Shown: positions 41,723 through 53,400 of the stretch, piece by piece | Numbering within the stretch: the stretch's first letter is position 1 | How the letters are laid out: the number at the start of each line of letters is the position of its first letter | Assembly: GCF_000006565.2 (NCBI RefSeq) | Contig: NC_031476.1 | Coordinates: 2,876,458-2,940,457 of the forward strand | DNA: 64,000 nucleotides | Origin: Toxoplasma gondii ME49 | Taxonomy: Eukaryota; Apicomplexa; Conoidasida; Eucoccidiorida; Sarcocystidae | Direction of reading: 5' to 3' | Made by a program: the position numbers and the translations under genes | The notes under the pieces: model-generated | What the model saw: the letters and a program-made list of their open reading frames with translations, nothing else | Database searches by the model: none | Told to the model about the DNA's origin: nothing

Positions 41723-43011
41723 AGCAGTGGTGGTACAGCACGAGAGGAGCTGAAAACGTTTATTCATCTGATGCGAAGGTTAAAAAACGAATGCAGACGT
41801 AGGTGGTACACTCGCACTGTCGCCGACCAGAGAGATTCTATTCACGGCTCCCCTACGGACGAGGCAGTACTGACTAGTAACCAAGTGACAGGGAACATGA
41901 TGTCGCAAAACAGCAGCCTCATTCGACCATCCGGAAGAGGCAAAAAACGCTCAAAGATAAACGGTGAACAGAGATAACACAAGAGAGAAAGCTCCTCGCC
42001 AGCGTTAAACGCCTCTGGAGCACGAGAGTCGAAAGAAGACAGAGTTAAACGACAACTGGAGTTACCTTCCGGGCATCATCTCGACTCCTCGGCATCTTAC
42101 TTTCTCGAATGAAATACTGTGAATGTAGTGCATCTTCCAGTTTTAGCGCCTCTGGCGTTACCTTACAGTAGGCGCCTGGAATAGCGGAATAACAATTCAT
42201 GCCAATACAAGCTCCGGCTCCGGCACCATATATATATATATATATATATAGACATATAGGTACGAATATATATTAATAGAGAGATACACATGGATATACA
42301 TATATACGTATCTACATTTAGTTACATACACTTATAAATGCATGCATCTACACATATATACGTATATATATATATATATATATATATGTCCGCAAACAGA
42401 TTTGGGGATCTTGGCTCACGTCACTGACCGCGATGCTCTATCAGCGGTTGTAACATGTACACATGTACATCTGTTTAAGGCAGACATGGTGCCTTGCCTC
42501 CCGTGCGGCACGCCACGTCTCTTCCACTAGTGCAAATTTAGTGGATTGGACAGGAGGACGACGATGACCACTGTTCGGAAAGAGCCTAGCATACTGTTAG
42601 ACATGAAGACACGACTGGTTGATTAAGGGAACACGATGGAAACGAAAGAAGAGTTCAAAATCTCAATCCTAACGTCCATGATCACGTACTGGCACACGTT
42701 ATCCCTTCTCTCTCCTTACTCAGCCGGCTGCGATAGACAGCACGTCCAAAAATAGTTCGTTTGTCACTCAATAAAACGCAAACGAATCAGTTCTAAAATG
42801 GCGATACTCGCTGTTTAGGAGATGCCATCAAGGAGTGCCAACTTGCGCCGCCACAAAACGTCCCTAAAGCTACGCACGCAAAGGCCTATTTTTCATGCAA
42901 ATCCCTCAATCGCAATGCACACGTTTTAGTTGCCCTTAGCTTGGCGACTAGCGCACCAACTATAAAACGAAAAGATGGTTTGAATGAGTGAAATCACCCC
43001 TCTGCGTCTCC
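41723..43011. other. Convergent 3' region of DNAAF1 and the PH-domain gene
   Basis: It contains the two 3' untranslated regions and two TA-rich blocks. The short ORF at plus 41771-41977 follows the DNAAF1 stop in another frame and has no motif. Nothing else is supported. Confidence 0.6.
42227..42391. repeat. TA-rich microsatellite block between convergent genes
   Basis: Two dense (TA)n runs (about 42227-42250 and 42352-42388) are linked by degenerate tatacata units, located between the 3' ends of DNAAF1 and the PH-domain gene. Confidence 0.9.
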
Positions 43012-45039
43012 TTAGTGCTCGAGAGAAGTGACCCATGACTCGTCAGATTCCGCAGGTGTCACAGAGACATAGGAATCATCAGTGTCGCCGCTTCGTTCTT
43101 TCGAATTCGCCCGGAGTGGCACGGTGATTGACTTGAATCTCTCCCCAAATACGAACGAATCAACTGTCGGCTCGGTGCACGATCCTTCATTTGTTTCTGC
43201 ACTACTCGCTGAAGCGTTTTGGTTACCGGAAACATCTGCGCAGGGCCGTCGGGGCGAACGCGCAGAATCTTGTATCAATTCATGCGACAAGCACGTGTCC
43301 GAGCGATCATTTATCCCTACACTTTGTCGCTCGGTTATGCCTTCGTCCAGATGTGTTTCGTCGTCATAGCGACTGAGACTCTCCCCTGAAAACTGAGCGG
43401 GAGGCTCTGTCAAAAGCACAACCTCATTTCGTTTCTGCCGCGATGGCGGCGAGCAACAACTTTGCAATGGAAGTCGTTGTTGATCACGCGCACTTGCATC
43501 CAAGAAATATGGCCAAAGATGGGATCCCTTCCGTGGAAAGGAGTCACTGAGACACCGGGCAAGTTTGCCCGAGTTCTCATTTCCAAACTGTTCCCTGTCA
43601 AGCAACTTCGGCGATCGCACATGTTCAAAGCCTGTCGGGCGACAATAACTGGACAAGGCACAGACAAATGTCATCGACTTCATTGACAGCGGCCCTGGTG
43701 GCGCCTCATCAGTTACGGTCGGAACTGGTGGCCGGAGTGAGTGAAGTTCATTCACATACAACTTGTCTTCAGTGCAACTTATTTGGTTCACTTCGTTACA
43801 ATGCTCAGCTACGAACTCTTCAGAACCTTCGGTATCTTGTGTCCGCTTCTTTCCCCGTGACTTCTTCACAAAGATTGGCGAGATTGTTAGGCGCCAGAAC
43901 TTCACAAACACCTGACATATTCCTCGCTTTCTCCCCTTGCTTTGCCGGTCACTTGAGCTCGTCTGCAGCAGCAAAGCACAAGCGAACGATGTGGACGGTC
44001 GCTGGCTCAAGCACTCACCAAAGATGTTCTGACCGGAAACACGCACATCTCCAGCTTCATGCGGGAGCATAGGTGGATAAGGAAGAGCAATTTGGGTATT
44101 GCACGCAAGGAGAAATGCATAGAGCCAAGTGTGGAATGCCGCCTTTGTCTGGACACAGAAGCAAACGCTCCTTTCGGGTGTGTCGTGCCGGATGTGAATG
44201 CCGCAGAAACCGAACTCCTTTGCCCACGTTAGCTCGGATATGTCAACAGACACAATGTCATCAAAATAGAACGGCATACTGTAGCTTCGGTTGCCTTTAC
44301 GGTAGTAGAACACTCGATTCTCGATGTCGATGGTTATGAACCGTTTGTTCGCAACCAAGTGGCGACCGACGTACGGGATCCGGCTTGCTCGTGTTGCCAG
44401 CGCCAAAGAGCAAGCAATTGAATCTGTTTTTCTCTTCAATTTCCAAATCCAACCCTGAATCAAGGGACGATTTTCTGTCCCCAACGGAGAAAAGTGAGGA
44501 CCGCGGAAAACCCATGACCATCGGAGAACCAGGTCACGGGCATTCACCGGCACAGCATCTTTGTCAATCACCAAATATACAGCCTCCTGAGACATGAGAC
44601 GGAGATGTTGTCTATCGTTCCTCCGATTCAATAGCCAAACAGCATCTTCGTTGCGTTTGCTGGGAGAGTCACTCTCTTCAGCTCTGTGCTTCACAGAAGT
44701 ACGGCCAGAACTGAGGAAAATCGGACTATTTATCCGCGTGCTACTTAAACGATCTCGTTTGTTGAGATGGTCCCGGAAATCCTTTCCTCCTTCTGAGCCC
44801 CCCCGCGTATTCGAATCCCGAAACCCATGCCACTGTACGTCATAATCCCCGCCATTTGGAACAGATTTCGATAAAGTAGAAAGACTCTCATGTCCCGCTC
44901 TCGACGGACAACTGGAACAGAGGCGCTGTGACAACTCATTTGAGTTGACGTTGTCGACCCCAGTGATGCCACGCTTTGGAAAAGTACGAGTTTTCCGCTC
45001 CGAAAGTGGCTCGGTGTCACTCTCTGGAGACGGCTGCAT
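43012..45039 (-). CDS. Pleckstrin-homology (PH) domain protein
   Basis: Single-exon ORF of 675 residues. Residues ~193-316 form a PH-like domain: strand 1 PLIQGWIWKLKRK, a variable Ala/Ser loop, then RHLVANKRFITIDIENRVFYYR, SMPFYFDDIVSVDIS, CFCVQTKAAFHTWLYAFLLAC. The invariant Trp of the C-terminal helix is W305. Basic residues K200, K202, R203 and K204 in the first strand-loop are suitable for phosphoinositide heads, but specificity cannot be read from sequence. Residues 1-190 and the last ~340 are Ser/Arg/Pro-rich and probably disordered, with some cysteines. No signal peptide or membrane segment is seen, so membrane recruitment through the PH domain is the likely mode. Downstream effectors are unknown. 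It is tail to tail with DNAAF1 and head to head with the F-box-like gene. Confidence 0.85.
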   Translation of the reverse strand: MQPSPESDTEPLSERKTRTFPKRGITGVDNVNSNELSQRLCSSCPSRAGHESLSTLSKSVPNGGDYDVQWHGFRDSNTRGGSEGGKDFRDHLNKRDRLSSTRINSPIFLSSGRTSVKHRAEESDSPSKRNEDAVWLLNRRNDRQHLRLMSQEAVYLVIDKDAVPVNARDLVLRWSWVFRGPHFSPLGTENRPLIQGWIWKLKRKTDSIACSLALATRASRIPYVGRHLVANKRFITIDIENRVFYYRKGNRSYSMPFYFDDIVSVDISELTWAKEFGFCGIHIRHDTPERSVCFCVQTKAAFHTWLYAFLLACNTQIALPYPPMLPHEAGDVRVSGQNIFGECLSQRPSTSFACALLLQTSSSDRQSKGRKRGICQVFVKFWRLTISPIFVKKSRGKKRTQDTEGSEEFVAEHCNEVNQISCTEDKLYVNELHSLRPPVPTVTDEAPPGPLSMKSMTFVCALSSYCRPTGFEHVRSPKLLDREQFGNENSGKLARCLSDSFPRKGSHLWPYFLDASARDQQRLPLQSCCSPPSRQKRNEVVLLTEPPAQFSGESLSRYDDETHLDEGITERQSVGINDRSDTCLSHELIQDSARSPRRPCADVSGNQNASASSAETNEGSCTEPTVDSFVFGERFKSITVPLRANSKERSGDTDDSYVSVTPAESDESWVTSLEH

Positions 45040-47406
45040 CCCAGTAAACTGTCAAAACAGCACGGACGAAAGTCCTCAAGGTCAAAGTCACAGAGTTAAG
45101 GATGACAAGATTCCGACACCCGAATGTGTTGTAAACTGTATCATGGAGACACAGCGTACGAGAAACGGGATGTAGCCTTTACTAGACAAACGGCAAGACA
45201 AACGTGTGCTGGACAAAAAGCGTCCAGCGTGCTGGGGTAACCAGTGATGGCCAAGCAGAAAACACAGGATGTGACGAAGGGCGCAACGAATGGAAAAAAT
45301 TCCGGAGAGAGCTTGTTGGTGAGAAATGTGGGGTCACAATCAGACACGGCACCACTGGGCTGAAGCGTTCTTGCGCTCAATGCAGATAACACAAAGCAAA
45401 CTGCAAGAATCGCGACACTATCGGAGGCACAGAGTAACGGGGGAAGGGAAGACACTTGAATACTCTGGAACACCTAAGCGCACTCCTGGAGTTAATTTGT
45501 ATCCAGTGTACATTTGCGTGTCTTCTTTGGTGCCCCTTCATTTGCTCAACCAAAATCAACACTCTTCCGGTGAGAGAGTCACTGACACACGCAGGAGTCC
45601 ATATGAAAACAGGCGGCGAGGAAGCTGTAGCAAGCCAAACTCTCCAGCTTGATACATAAAAGAAATACAAAACAGGAAGTTACTTAAAAACACAAACGCA
45701 GCGAATTTGACTGCCACCGTATCTGCGGGAAAAATCTGATCTTGTCCAGCAATACCGTGAAAGAGGCATGTCTCACCAGAGCGCTCTCTTTCGGACTGTC
45801 TCTGTGTGTCAGCTCCAGCGCAGAACTGCAGATTCTCATCTGGCATGAACACTCACATAACTAGACGGGCTCTTTAACGCGATGGCATGCCAATATCCAC
45901 AGTCTTATTCGTTTCTAATTCCGGGGTACTTCCTGCCGAAAGTCAATCTGCAAAGCATGCAAAGACAACATAGTTCGTTCCAGTCTTCCCCCGTAACCCC
46001 AGGCTACCGCTTCGGATATAATTGCTCTCCTTTAGAGGCGTGCCCTCTTCAGGCAACATCCGGGTTAGAGTGGTTGCATCCAGAAAGCTGCTGTGTCTCG
46101 AGGATGCCGTAACGGAAAACTGGAAATACGGTTTTATGATAGAATCTAGGTGAAATACACGATCAGCTATAACAGCTAAAAAGTAAGTATGTGTCAGAGA
46201 TGACTACTCCCAGTACGGTGGTACTGATCATACTAGCAACTGAATAAAAGTTCTCTCTCGCTGTTAGCACGAGTAACAAGAGTAATCCATACATTACGTC
46301 TAGAACTGTGTCTGGTCGACGAGCAGTTGCTATCGTCTAGGACGACGCAAGAACGCTGTGTGACAGAGATGCATTGACAACCGACCTGAACCCCAAAACC
46401 GTCACTACCGATGGCATGCCCTTTCCTTCAAGTGAAGGGTGAGCCAAATCAAGTCTGAAGACTGTCTCACCCAAGAAAGCTCTGGCTTGCCCGTGATCTC
46501 ACTCGAATTTTCGTGACCTGCATGCTTTCTCCCTCGCGCGGTCCCTGTGAGCGAAGCAAAGGGAGGGGTTTCGTTGGCAACCATCTCTGCAGTCTGCCAG
46601 CAACTGAGTTTATCGACGTTAAGCCCACTGGGAAGCTCTCAGGTCGTGGACATGCGCGTGAGTTCTGCAAACCAACGTGATGCTTGCTGATTGCGTGACC
46701 GGCTGTCTGAAAGACAGTGTCTACTGATGGGATGAAAAGAAAACTGTCTGATGTTTCTGAAGCTCATTTGCCTATTCAAGTGTCAGTTTCGGTTTCGATC
46801 GACTCAGTTCCTTCTAATTGTCCGGGTATGTCGTGATTCAATTCACGTTTACCTCTCGGCGTCGCTCAGTGAAGACATACGCAACTAGACCATCGGACAC
46901 AAACTTCGAGCGCTCCTCAAATCATCGTGTTTCTTGTCACCCTCTTATTTGCGGCACAGGAGAAACATCAAATTCCTAATATCACCTCTCATTTGCCTGC
47001 AACGAAAGATTTAACGGATCGTTCTGCTTCTAACCTGCCTACAGAATCCAATCTTTACATGCTGTTCTTCCGGTTCTTCTTGGCTACTCACAAAGACAGA
47101 TGCCACCACGCTTGCCGTCCCTACGTTGGCTGAGTCATTTTCGGAGTCGAAACACATTTCACGAGCATCTGTGTAATATCACGTTTCTGTCTGACACCTA
47201 CGAGCCCAGCAGAGGACGATGTCTGCCGCGAGAAACTCATGAGAACAGGAAATGCTGGCTTTTTATTCGGAGAAACTCAATCAGAGAAGGCACGGCATTG
47301 AGCGGATCAGTCCGGCCCCGTACACATTCGGGTCACACAGAACACTGGTGAAAACTTTTTTGTGTGACGAACTGCCGAGCCTTGCGAAATCCTCTGTGAA
47401 ACAAAG
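45040..47406. promoter_or_regulatory. Divergent 5' region of the PH-domain and F-box-like genes
   Basis: 2.4 kb between two start codons on opposite strands, so it should carry both promoters and leaders. A TGCATGC palindrome lies at 46519-46525, about 0.9 kb before the plus-strand start; that is suggestive only. The open frames (for example minus 45141-45473, minus 45556-45852, plus 46927-47133) are short with no recognisable domain. No repeats are seen. Confidence 0.45.
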
Positions 47407-50400
47407 ATGCCGCTAGACCGGAGAGGCTTGTCGCATCAGCCTTCCAGCTCCGAAGAGGACGTAAGCCATCTCCCCTGTCTGGCCCATCGCATTCGTGCCT
47501 CTTACATTGCTCCAGTTACTCGGGTATTTCTTGATCCCGGCGTTTATCCCCAGCCGTCTCGCGCTTCTCCCTGCTCTCACTTTCTCCGCTGCTTTCGGCT
47601 GCACTACCCGGTTGTGCGGTTTCACCTCCTCGCTGCTCTCGAGTGTTCCGATTCTCATTTGAGTCCGCGCATACGAAAAGGAGCGGAGGATCACGCGTCG
47701 AATCCATTAGATTCTATCAGAGAAAATGCAGTCGGGCAAAGTGCGCTGGAACTCCAGCCGGGCCACCACTACCACGGAAACTATTCACTGCCTCTACCAC
47801 AAGCCGAACTAGATGAACGCTTGAAAACGCAATCTGCTTCTCCTTTGGGGTATCGAGAATGTCTTCACGCAAAAGCCTCTATTTCCCCTCAGCCGGATCG
47901 AACAAACGACGACGATCCCGAGATTCTAAGGGCGCTTGCCGCCAAAGACTGTAGCGGATCTCCCGTGTGCGTTCGCTGCGCTGCAAAACACACAGGCGAC
48001 TCATTGTTTTTCCCGGGGAGCGAATCGGCAAATGCTCCGAGTCATTCGGTGAATCGCTCGTTCGTTCCACAAGGTAGGGAGGACCCATGTCCAGACACAT
48101 TTGTCGCGTTTGACCAGTTGGCTCTGGCCGTGCTTAAGCGATTAAGAAGACATGCAACGACCGCTGTTGAGAACATTCTGAATACATCGCGGTGTATGCA
48201 TGTACGTCAGGCTAGCAGGACACGCCTGAAGAGAGAGAATCCACACAATTTTGCTTGTCTGCGATCTACGACCGGTGAGCGCATTTTCCACAAGCGGGAG
48301 CCAACAAATCAAGAGACCAGTGAGCGTCCACAGAAGAGAAAAAAACGAGAGCAGGGGACTGCCCTGGCTACAGCTGACACAACTAAAACTGAAGAAGGTA
48401 TACCTGTTGTGGAAGAAAGAAAGGACGCGGAGACGGATGTTACTGCTGAGAACCCGATAGTCGTGTGTCGACCGAGTAGGCCGGCAAGTCCCATTTGTTC
48501 CGCACAAGAAAACTTACCTGTGGCCTACCTTCTTCGAAAAAAGCGTATAAAGACGACAGTAGCGCGTGTATCCACCTCCATTCATTTGACGAACGGAGCA
48601 AGCCCCCAGCAGTCGAGCACTTGCCGAAGACAAAACCCCTGCCTCGGGATCTGCACCGGAAGGAAGCTGGAGAGAGTGGAGACAGAGACAGTCTCGAATT
48701 CTGCAGACGGGAGAAACGATCGTGAAATGGAGGCGCCTCTTTCTGTCGCCGACGCAAATGCCGCGGAGAAAGAAAATAAACTTCGGGTAGAATCCGCGAT
48801 GCGGTCCACACCCGTTTCGTACAGGTCGTACTCTTCCCCGTACGAGGCGGGTGACATCGAAGAAGTCATCCCAGAAATCAGTTTTTCGTCTAGTGAAAAT
48901 GAGTTTCTGGCGTGTTCAATAGATTCGCCTTCATCCCTGGACTCTTCGTCAACCTCGTCGTCATCGTCTGCTTCACCGTGTATCTTTTCAGAGCCGTGTT
49001 CACCCCTCTTCTCGTCCTCGCCCTTGTCTTCGGCTCCCGTCCACCAAAAACCATGTTTCTCTCCCCCTACCTCTTCTTCGTCAGCGTCGCTCTGCCTCAC
49101 CGAGCGCTCTCCTTCCCCCGTCGTTTCTCTAAAGAATTCACTTGACCTTCCACCCTCTGCATCTATGAGACAAGTTCAAACAGCCTGCACGTGTCTCTCT
49201 GCTTGTTTGTCTTCTGATTCTCTGTCTTCTGAACGGCCTCTCGCGTCTGGCCGCTCCTCCCTAATTGCAGCGTTGAGGTTTGCCTTGCGCTTATTGTTCA
49301 ACAGCGACAGATACCCTCCGGATTTCTTCTCAGGAGCTTCCCACTCGGTCGCTCGACTTGCGCTTCACTTGACGTTTTTGGCGAAACGCATGCAGCAGCT
49401 TCGCCCTCGAGTCTCCTGTGGATCCTCCACAACGGAGGCGCCTCTCATCTCAGCACTCGCAGGTTCTGTCGCGAGACCCGAGAGAGGAGAACAGCGGCTG
49501 TGGCGAAAGCGCGTTGTTGAGAAGCGACGGGAAACACAGAGACAGCGAACGAGAAAAAATGTCAGAGGCAGAGGGAAAAGTGCGTCTTGTGACGGTTGCC
49601 AACGGTCCGTACAGCAGAAAAAGACAATCCCCGAAACCGGAGATGCCTACGGCAGAAGACGGAAAGCGGACGAACACACAGAGGACCGACAAAGAAACGG
49701 AACGTACACCCAGTGGCTCAAGGAAGCAAGCGGAGGGGTCAAACGTCCAAGAGCACTCATAAATGGAAACAAAGCTACACCACATTTCACTTCGGCAATG
49801 AATTCTCAGATTGAAGAAGAGAGACTGCGAAAGAAACAGGAGGCGCTCAGGGCGCGAAAAACGAACTTTTCTCTAGCTGTCAAGTTGCAATGTTTGAAAA
49901 CGACTCAACGCCAGTCACGGCCACCTGGGAGGAAGACAGCAAGACGTCATCAAATGCGTTTGTATCCACATTCCTCGTATTCTTTCTACCCTACTAGTTG
50001 TTCACTCGTTCCCTCGTATGCGGCTGTCTGTGCATCTTCTCCAGTCTCTATACGTCACCTCCCTCCGACTCGTTCTAGCAGCAGACGCGGCCGCATCACC
50101 GCAGCTGCCGTCAGCCCCCAACGTCCGAAGAAAAATCAACAACATGTTCCCTTTTCTCACTCCTACCCCCGTACGTTTGCCTCGTTTTTTCCTCAATCGC
50201 CCTCTGCTGTCTCTGAGGGCTGTCGCGCTTATCTCTCTGCACCAGATATAGCTGGAGTTGGCGGAGGCGCTCCAGTGTCCCCAGATGTACATACACTGGC
50301 TGAGGGAAGCCCGCGATTTCGGACTCACGTAGAGACTCTCGGCGAGGCGGCAGTTGACGCGTTCTTGGAGCGCCATGACCGGTTCAGGCTTGGTAGGTTG

Positions 50401-53400
50401 ACACCGGAGGAGAGAGCATTGCTGCGGCTCTTGATTCAGTCAAAGAGACTTATTTGCCTTTTGCTGCGAGCCCTTTTGTCCCCCTCCTCTTTCTCCGAGC
50501 AAGGACCCTCCCATGCAGACACTCCTTCCCAGTGCTCATCAACTTCCCCTTCATCCTTTAAATTCCAGCAGAACGCCCGGGATGCCCTCTCGGACGCTGA
50601 ACTCCCATCTTCCTTCCTCGTTCTTTCATGTTCTGTCGCTCCTCGTCGCCAGTTTCGAGATCGCTTGCCTCTCCGATCTCCCTCCTCGTCGTCTCTGCCT
50701 TCTTCCCCACTTCCTTCATTTTCCTTTTCTTCTCCATCTCCCCGTTCCCCCCCTTGTCCTCCTCCTCCTCCTTGTTCCCCTTCTTCCTCTGTGTCCTCTC
50801 CCTCGTCTTCGACTGTGTCGTCTTCTTCGTCGCCATCCTCGTCTTCTTCAGCTTCTTTGGAGAGCGGAGAATCAGCGCAGAGGGCGAGAGAATCTCGGTT
50901 GCCGTCAGCTGTCTTCGGAGGTCCTCAGACCTTGATCCAAGCCCTACAGATGTACTTCGCCTATCGTCCTGGAGCCGGCCGGCATCTGCTCGGCCTTCTG
51001 CCTGCATGTATCGTGGCGGAAGAAGACAGAGTTGTTTTCCAGCCTCTGAGTTGGAGGGGAGAGGAAAATTACACTTCCAGACTTTCGCCGAGAGAGCAGG
51101 CGACTCGCAGCGAAAGCAACAGACACGACGTGGAAGTTGCGAGCGGGGACTCGGATAGGAGAAGCCGAGAGAAACAGGCAGACAAACGAAACAAAAAGTG
51201 CGACGAGAAGAAGCGAAGGGGAACAAAAGTGAAGCGCGAGAGTGAGAAGAAAGAAGAAGACGAGGGCGACAGTGACGGGAAGGAAGAATCTGGAGAAGGA
51301 AGTGAGAGAGGCGCCGGATGGCGAGGCGCCGGTCTCGCCTTGAAGGAAGCAGATGAGGGAGAGGGTAAACGGAGGAAAGAAGGAAGCATAGCAAGTGAGA
51401 TGCGAGACCAAGCGACGGTACCCAATCTGGACGGGACGCACACAGTGGAGGCGAGGGACATAACAAGCCAGGAGAGACAGACAGATGTCGAACGGGAAAT
51501 GAGAGACACAGACACACGGATACGAACTGTTTTTGATTTCGTCTGCTCAAGCCAAGCTACGAGAACCGAGGTCAGTCTCCTCCTCAATCACCCGAAACCA
51601 GAGGACGTTTCTTCCGCCTCATCGCTGTCTCCTTCACCTTCTCGGTGCTCTCGATCTTCTGTGTCTCCCGATTCCACGCCAGTTTCGCCTGCATCTGAAA
51701 CTTCTATGCGGCTGCCCGAAAACGCATTTGCCGTTCTCTGTGGCTTTTTGTGTGGAGATCTTCTTCCCCTGCTTCAGACCTGTCGATATCTTCGCTCTGC
51801 TGTGCTCTCCACTTTTGGAACCTGTCAGCAACAGCTGAATCTCCTCATGGTAGACGTAGACGACACTCGCTTCCCCTTTTGTTCCCCAGTTCCTACTCCT
51901 CTCTCTCCCGCCTCTCCAGCCGCGTCGTTTCCTCCTGTCTCAAGAGATGTGTGGCGGCCACCGCCTGCTTCCTTCGCGTCGTTCCCGTCGTTCTCTTCCT
52001 TCCGCTTCACGCATCTTGCACAGGCTTTCAAGAAAGACAAGGCGCAACTTTTGTATTTGCTGACTTTCTGGCGAGGCGCTGTCGAGGCCTGGGTGGAGCC
52101 CCGGCAACTCGCCGAGCTGCTGGAGTGTATGGACAGCCTGGAGAACATCCGCGAACTTTCGCTGTTTTCTGACGAGCGGATGCACGTTTTCTTCTCTCAG
52201 GAAGATCCCGAGTCTGTCAGCGTGTTTGAGGAAGCACTCGACCTGTCCGAAGAAGACTGCGAGTCCCGACGCGAGCGACCACGACCCGAGCGACAGGATG
52301 GCAAGAAGAAAGGCAATCCGTTCCTGCACTTGAAATTGAGAAGAAAGAAGCAGCGCTCACCGAACACAATCAACGTCGATGCTTCAGAGGAAGGCGAAGG
52401 CCGAAGAGACCGAGAAGACGTGAGAGTCAGGCGAAGACGACAGTCGAACTGGGAGGAGAAAGGAATACGGACAGAAAGTGAAAAAACGACTTTGGCTTTC
52501 TCCTCTGCTGACACTCAGGCGACGAAGTCGCTGCAAGCGGGGGCTCCATTCGCAGGTGTCTTCGAAAACAGCAGCGCGCCTTCGTCCGCCTCCGTGTCCT
52601 CCCTGTCTTCTTCGCTGCCTGTGGCGTCTCCTTCTCACCCTCGTTGTGCTCTTCCGAGTTCGTCTTCCTTCTCCCGTTCCTCGGCCTGTGTACCCCTCTA
52701 TGGCCAGCAGGCAGTTGAAGCCTGTCTCTCCACACTGGTCTCTCTCTGTGCACGCAGCAGTCGCACGCTGGAGGCCTTTTATTCCTCCGTAAAGCTCCTG
52801 AACTTCCTCTCTCTGTCAGCCGTCGCCCGCCTTCCTGTTCTTCTTCTCCCGCGACTCGTGACTGTCGAGGGAGGGCCTGCCACAGTTCCGCCTTTCGTTT
52901 CTTCCTCTCTCAGATTCGTGAGTCTCTGCGGAACGGAGACGCTTCGCGCCGACCCCCTGGAGCGTAGCCGCAGCGCCATGGCGCCTCTGACTGCGGTCTG
53001 CGGCCGCGCTGGGCCTCCCGGTGCAGATGGCGCCTGCGGAGACTGGCGGGCGCCTCCCGCCGCTGACCGAGACAGGTTCGCTCGACTCAGGCTTCACGAC
53101 CGCAACGGAGAGAGGAAACACGAAGGTGAGGAAGAACGACGAGGGGGAGAACAGGGAGGAAAGCAACGAAAAGCAGAACAAGAAGGGGAGCAGGAGGGAG
53201 GACACCGACGCAAAGAAGAACAGGGAGAGGACGAACACGGAGAAGGTGAGAGGGGAGCAGACCGGGACAAAGACCTCGGAGAGGAATTCCAAGGCGCCAG
53301 AGATGAAGCTGTCGAAAGCGAGGCGTCTGTAAGTCGAAACGTGGAGAGGAAAGGGAAGATTGCCTCCTCGAGAAGAAGCGACACCAAGAGCGCAAGCGAT

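Noticed and set aside
50558..51550. 330-codon minus-strand frame inside the giant ORF
   Set aside because: Antisense by-product of Ser/Lys/Glu-rich codons of the plus-strand gene.
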